A stretch of 64,000 bases of DNA, from the NCBI RefSeq assembly GCF_008329535.1, contig NZ_NPKR01000006.1:186001-250000 (forward strand), read 5' to 3'. The notes under the pieces are model-generated. The model was not told the origin of the DNA. It did no database searches and saw nothing but the letters and a program-made list of their open reading frames with translations. Below are positions 63,449 through 64,000 of this stretch, in pieces. The number at the start of each line of letters is the position of its first letter. The stretch's first letter is position 1. The translations under genes were made by a program, and so were the position numbers. The DNA comes from Mycolicibacterium sp. P1-18 (GTDB lineage Bacteria; Actinomycetota; Actinomycetes; Mycobacteriales; Mycobacteriaceae).

Positions 63449-64000
63449 TCAGCCGTTGCCGGCGCGCACGCCCTCCTCGACCTTCTTGCCGATCTCCGGG
63501 TCGACCTTGGTCCAGTACTCGAAGACCCGCGAGAGCACGGGCTCCTTCACGCCGTCGAGCACGTGGCCGACGATGTTGCTCACCAGCCGTTCCCGGGCGT
63601 CGTCGTCGAGCACCTCCCGCACCAGCGTTCCGGCCTGGCCCCAGTCGTCGTCCTCGGGCCGCAACGCGTACGCCGTGCGGACCATGTCGCCGTCGGACGC
63701 CCAGTGCACCTCGGCCGCTCGCGCGGGATCGGCGACGGGACCGCCCATCGAGTTCGGCGCGTACACGGGATCGGTCGCCAGCTTGATCCGCATCGCACCG
63801 TCCTTCGAGTACGCGTTGACCTCGGACTTCGGCTCGTTGACCGGAATCTGCTTGTAGTTCACGCCAAGTCTGGCCCGGTGCGCGTCGGAGTAGGAGAAGC
63901 CGCGAGCCAGCAGCATCTTGTCCGGCGACAAGCCCGTGCCGGGGACGATGTTGTTGGGCTCGAACGCCGCCTGCTCGATCTGTGCGTGGTAGTCCACGAC
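63449..64000 (-). CDS. Monofunctional haem catalase, C-terminal part
   Basis: 184 residues of the C-terminal part; the 5' end lies beyond the window. It decomposes H2O2. Clade features: AFEPNNIVPGTGLSPDKML near the left limit and the haem-ligand motif RGFSYSDAHRAR with the axial Tyr. The following VNYKQIPVNEP and the helical tail ending EEGVRAGNG fit a small-subunit (clade 3) catalase of about 480-500 residues rather than KatG. It ends before a strong hairpin. Confidence 0.93.
   Translation of the reverse strand, partial: VVDYHAQIEQAAFEPNNIVPGTGLSPDKMLLARGFSYSDAHRARLGVNYKQIPVNEPKSEVNAYSKDGAMRIKLATDPVYAPNSMGGPVADPARAAEVHWASDGDMVRTAYALRPEDDDWGQAGTLVREVLDDDARERLVSNIVGHVLDGVKEPVLSRVFEYWTKVDPEIGKKVEEGVRAGNG

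Overview
The window is 64 kb of high-GC DNA from a fast-growing mycobacterium (Mycolicibacterium, M. smegmatis-like). The evidence is gene content and order. Positions 1-38,953 follow, with gaps, the M. tuberculosis block Rv3660c (ssd) to Rv3695 (RDD protein): HAD phosphatase, Ms1 RNA, acs, MarP, nth, crp, Get3-like ATPases, whiB4, ponA2, tRNA-Pro and moxR2/DUF58. Positions 39,002-41,315 carry the lfrR-lfrA efflux pair known from M. smegmatis. Positions 56,180-61,457 carry the complete ergothioneine operon egtABCDE. F420-type and WhiB proteins, many GTG/TTG starts and frequent 4-base stop/start overlaps agree with this. No phage, IS element, CRISPR array or plasmid function was seen.

Layout. 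(1) 1-4.7 kb: tail of ssd, HAD phosphatase, a ~300-nt structured RNA at the Ms1/MTS2823 position, a conserved protein and acetyl-CoA synthetase; the dpp transporter genes that lie before acs in M. tuberculosis are absent. (2) 4.7-12.8 kb: an alcohol/acetoin-type cluster inserted relative to M. tuberculosis, with two AcoR-like GAF regulators lacking a sigma-54 domain, an ExaC-type aldehyde dehydrogenase, a butanediol-type zinc dehydrogenase, an SDR reductase and an NTF2-flavin monooxygenase fusion. (3) 12.8-31.7 kb: conserved core (proteases, Nudix, thioredoxin, nth, crp, MBL/RidA/DUF4177, paired ArsA/Get3 ATPases, whiB4, ponA2, phosphoesterase, PLP enzyme, tRNA-Pro, CHAP protein, F420 enzyme, YqeY). 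(4) 31.7-39 kb: envelope cluster of membrane protein, DUF4129, DUF4350, MoxR, DUF58, SpoIIM-like and RDD proteins. (5) 39-56 kb: accessory region with drug efflux, small regulators with visible operators, antiporter, carotenoid oxygenase, NCS1 permease, PadR genes, a photolyase-like protein with DUF2256, a GCS2-like ligase and methyltransferases. (6) 56-64 kb: ergothioneine operon, secreted proteins, Ohr peroxidase and the 3' end of a catalase gene.

How the parts may work together. Sites resembling the mycobacterial Crp consensus (TGTGA-N6-TCACA) lie in front of the Ms1 RNA, acs, the aldehyde dehydrogenase, one GAF regulator and the flavin monooxygenase, and crp itself is at 19.1 kb. A second half-site, TGCAAC/GTTGCA, recurs before the aldehyde dehydrogenase and between the butanediol dehydrogenase and the monooxygenase, and is a candidate target of the GAF regulators. 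This suggests a local carbon-source regulon (C2 to C4 alcohols, aldehydes, acetate) under cAMP-Crp and GAF-protein control. Thiol and oxidant defence (ergothioneine, Ohr, catalase, WhiB4) forms a second theme.

Other points to inspect: a probable frameshift at the 3' end of ponA2, a 26-bp tandem duplication that copies a ribosome binding site and start codon, a photolyase-like protein whose domains appear in permuted order, and several perfect or near-perfect palindromes next to regulator genes.
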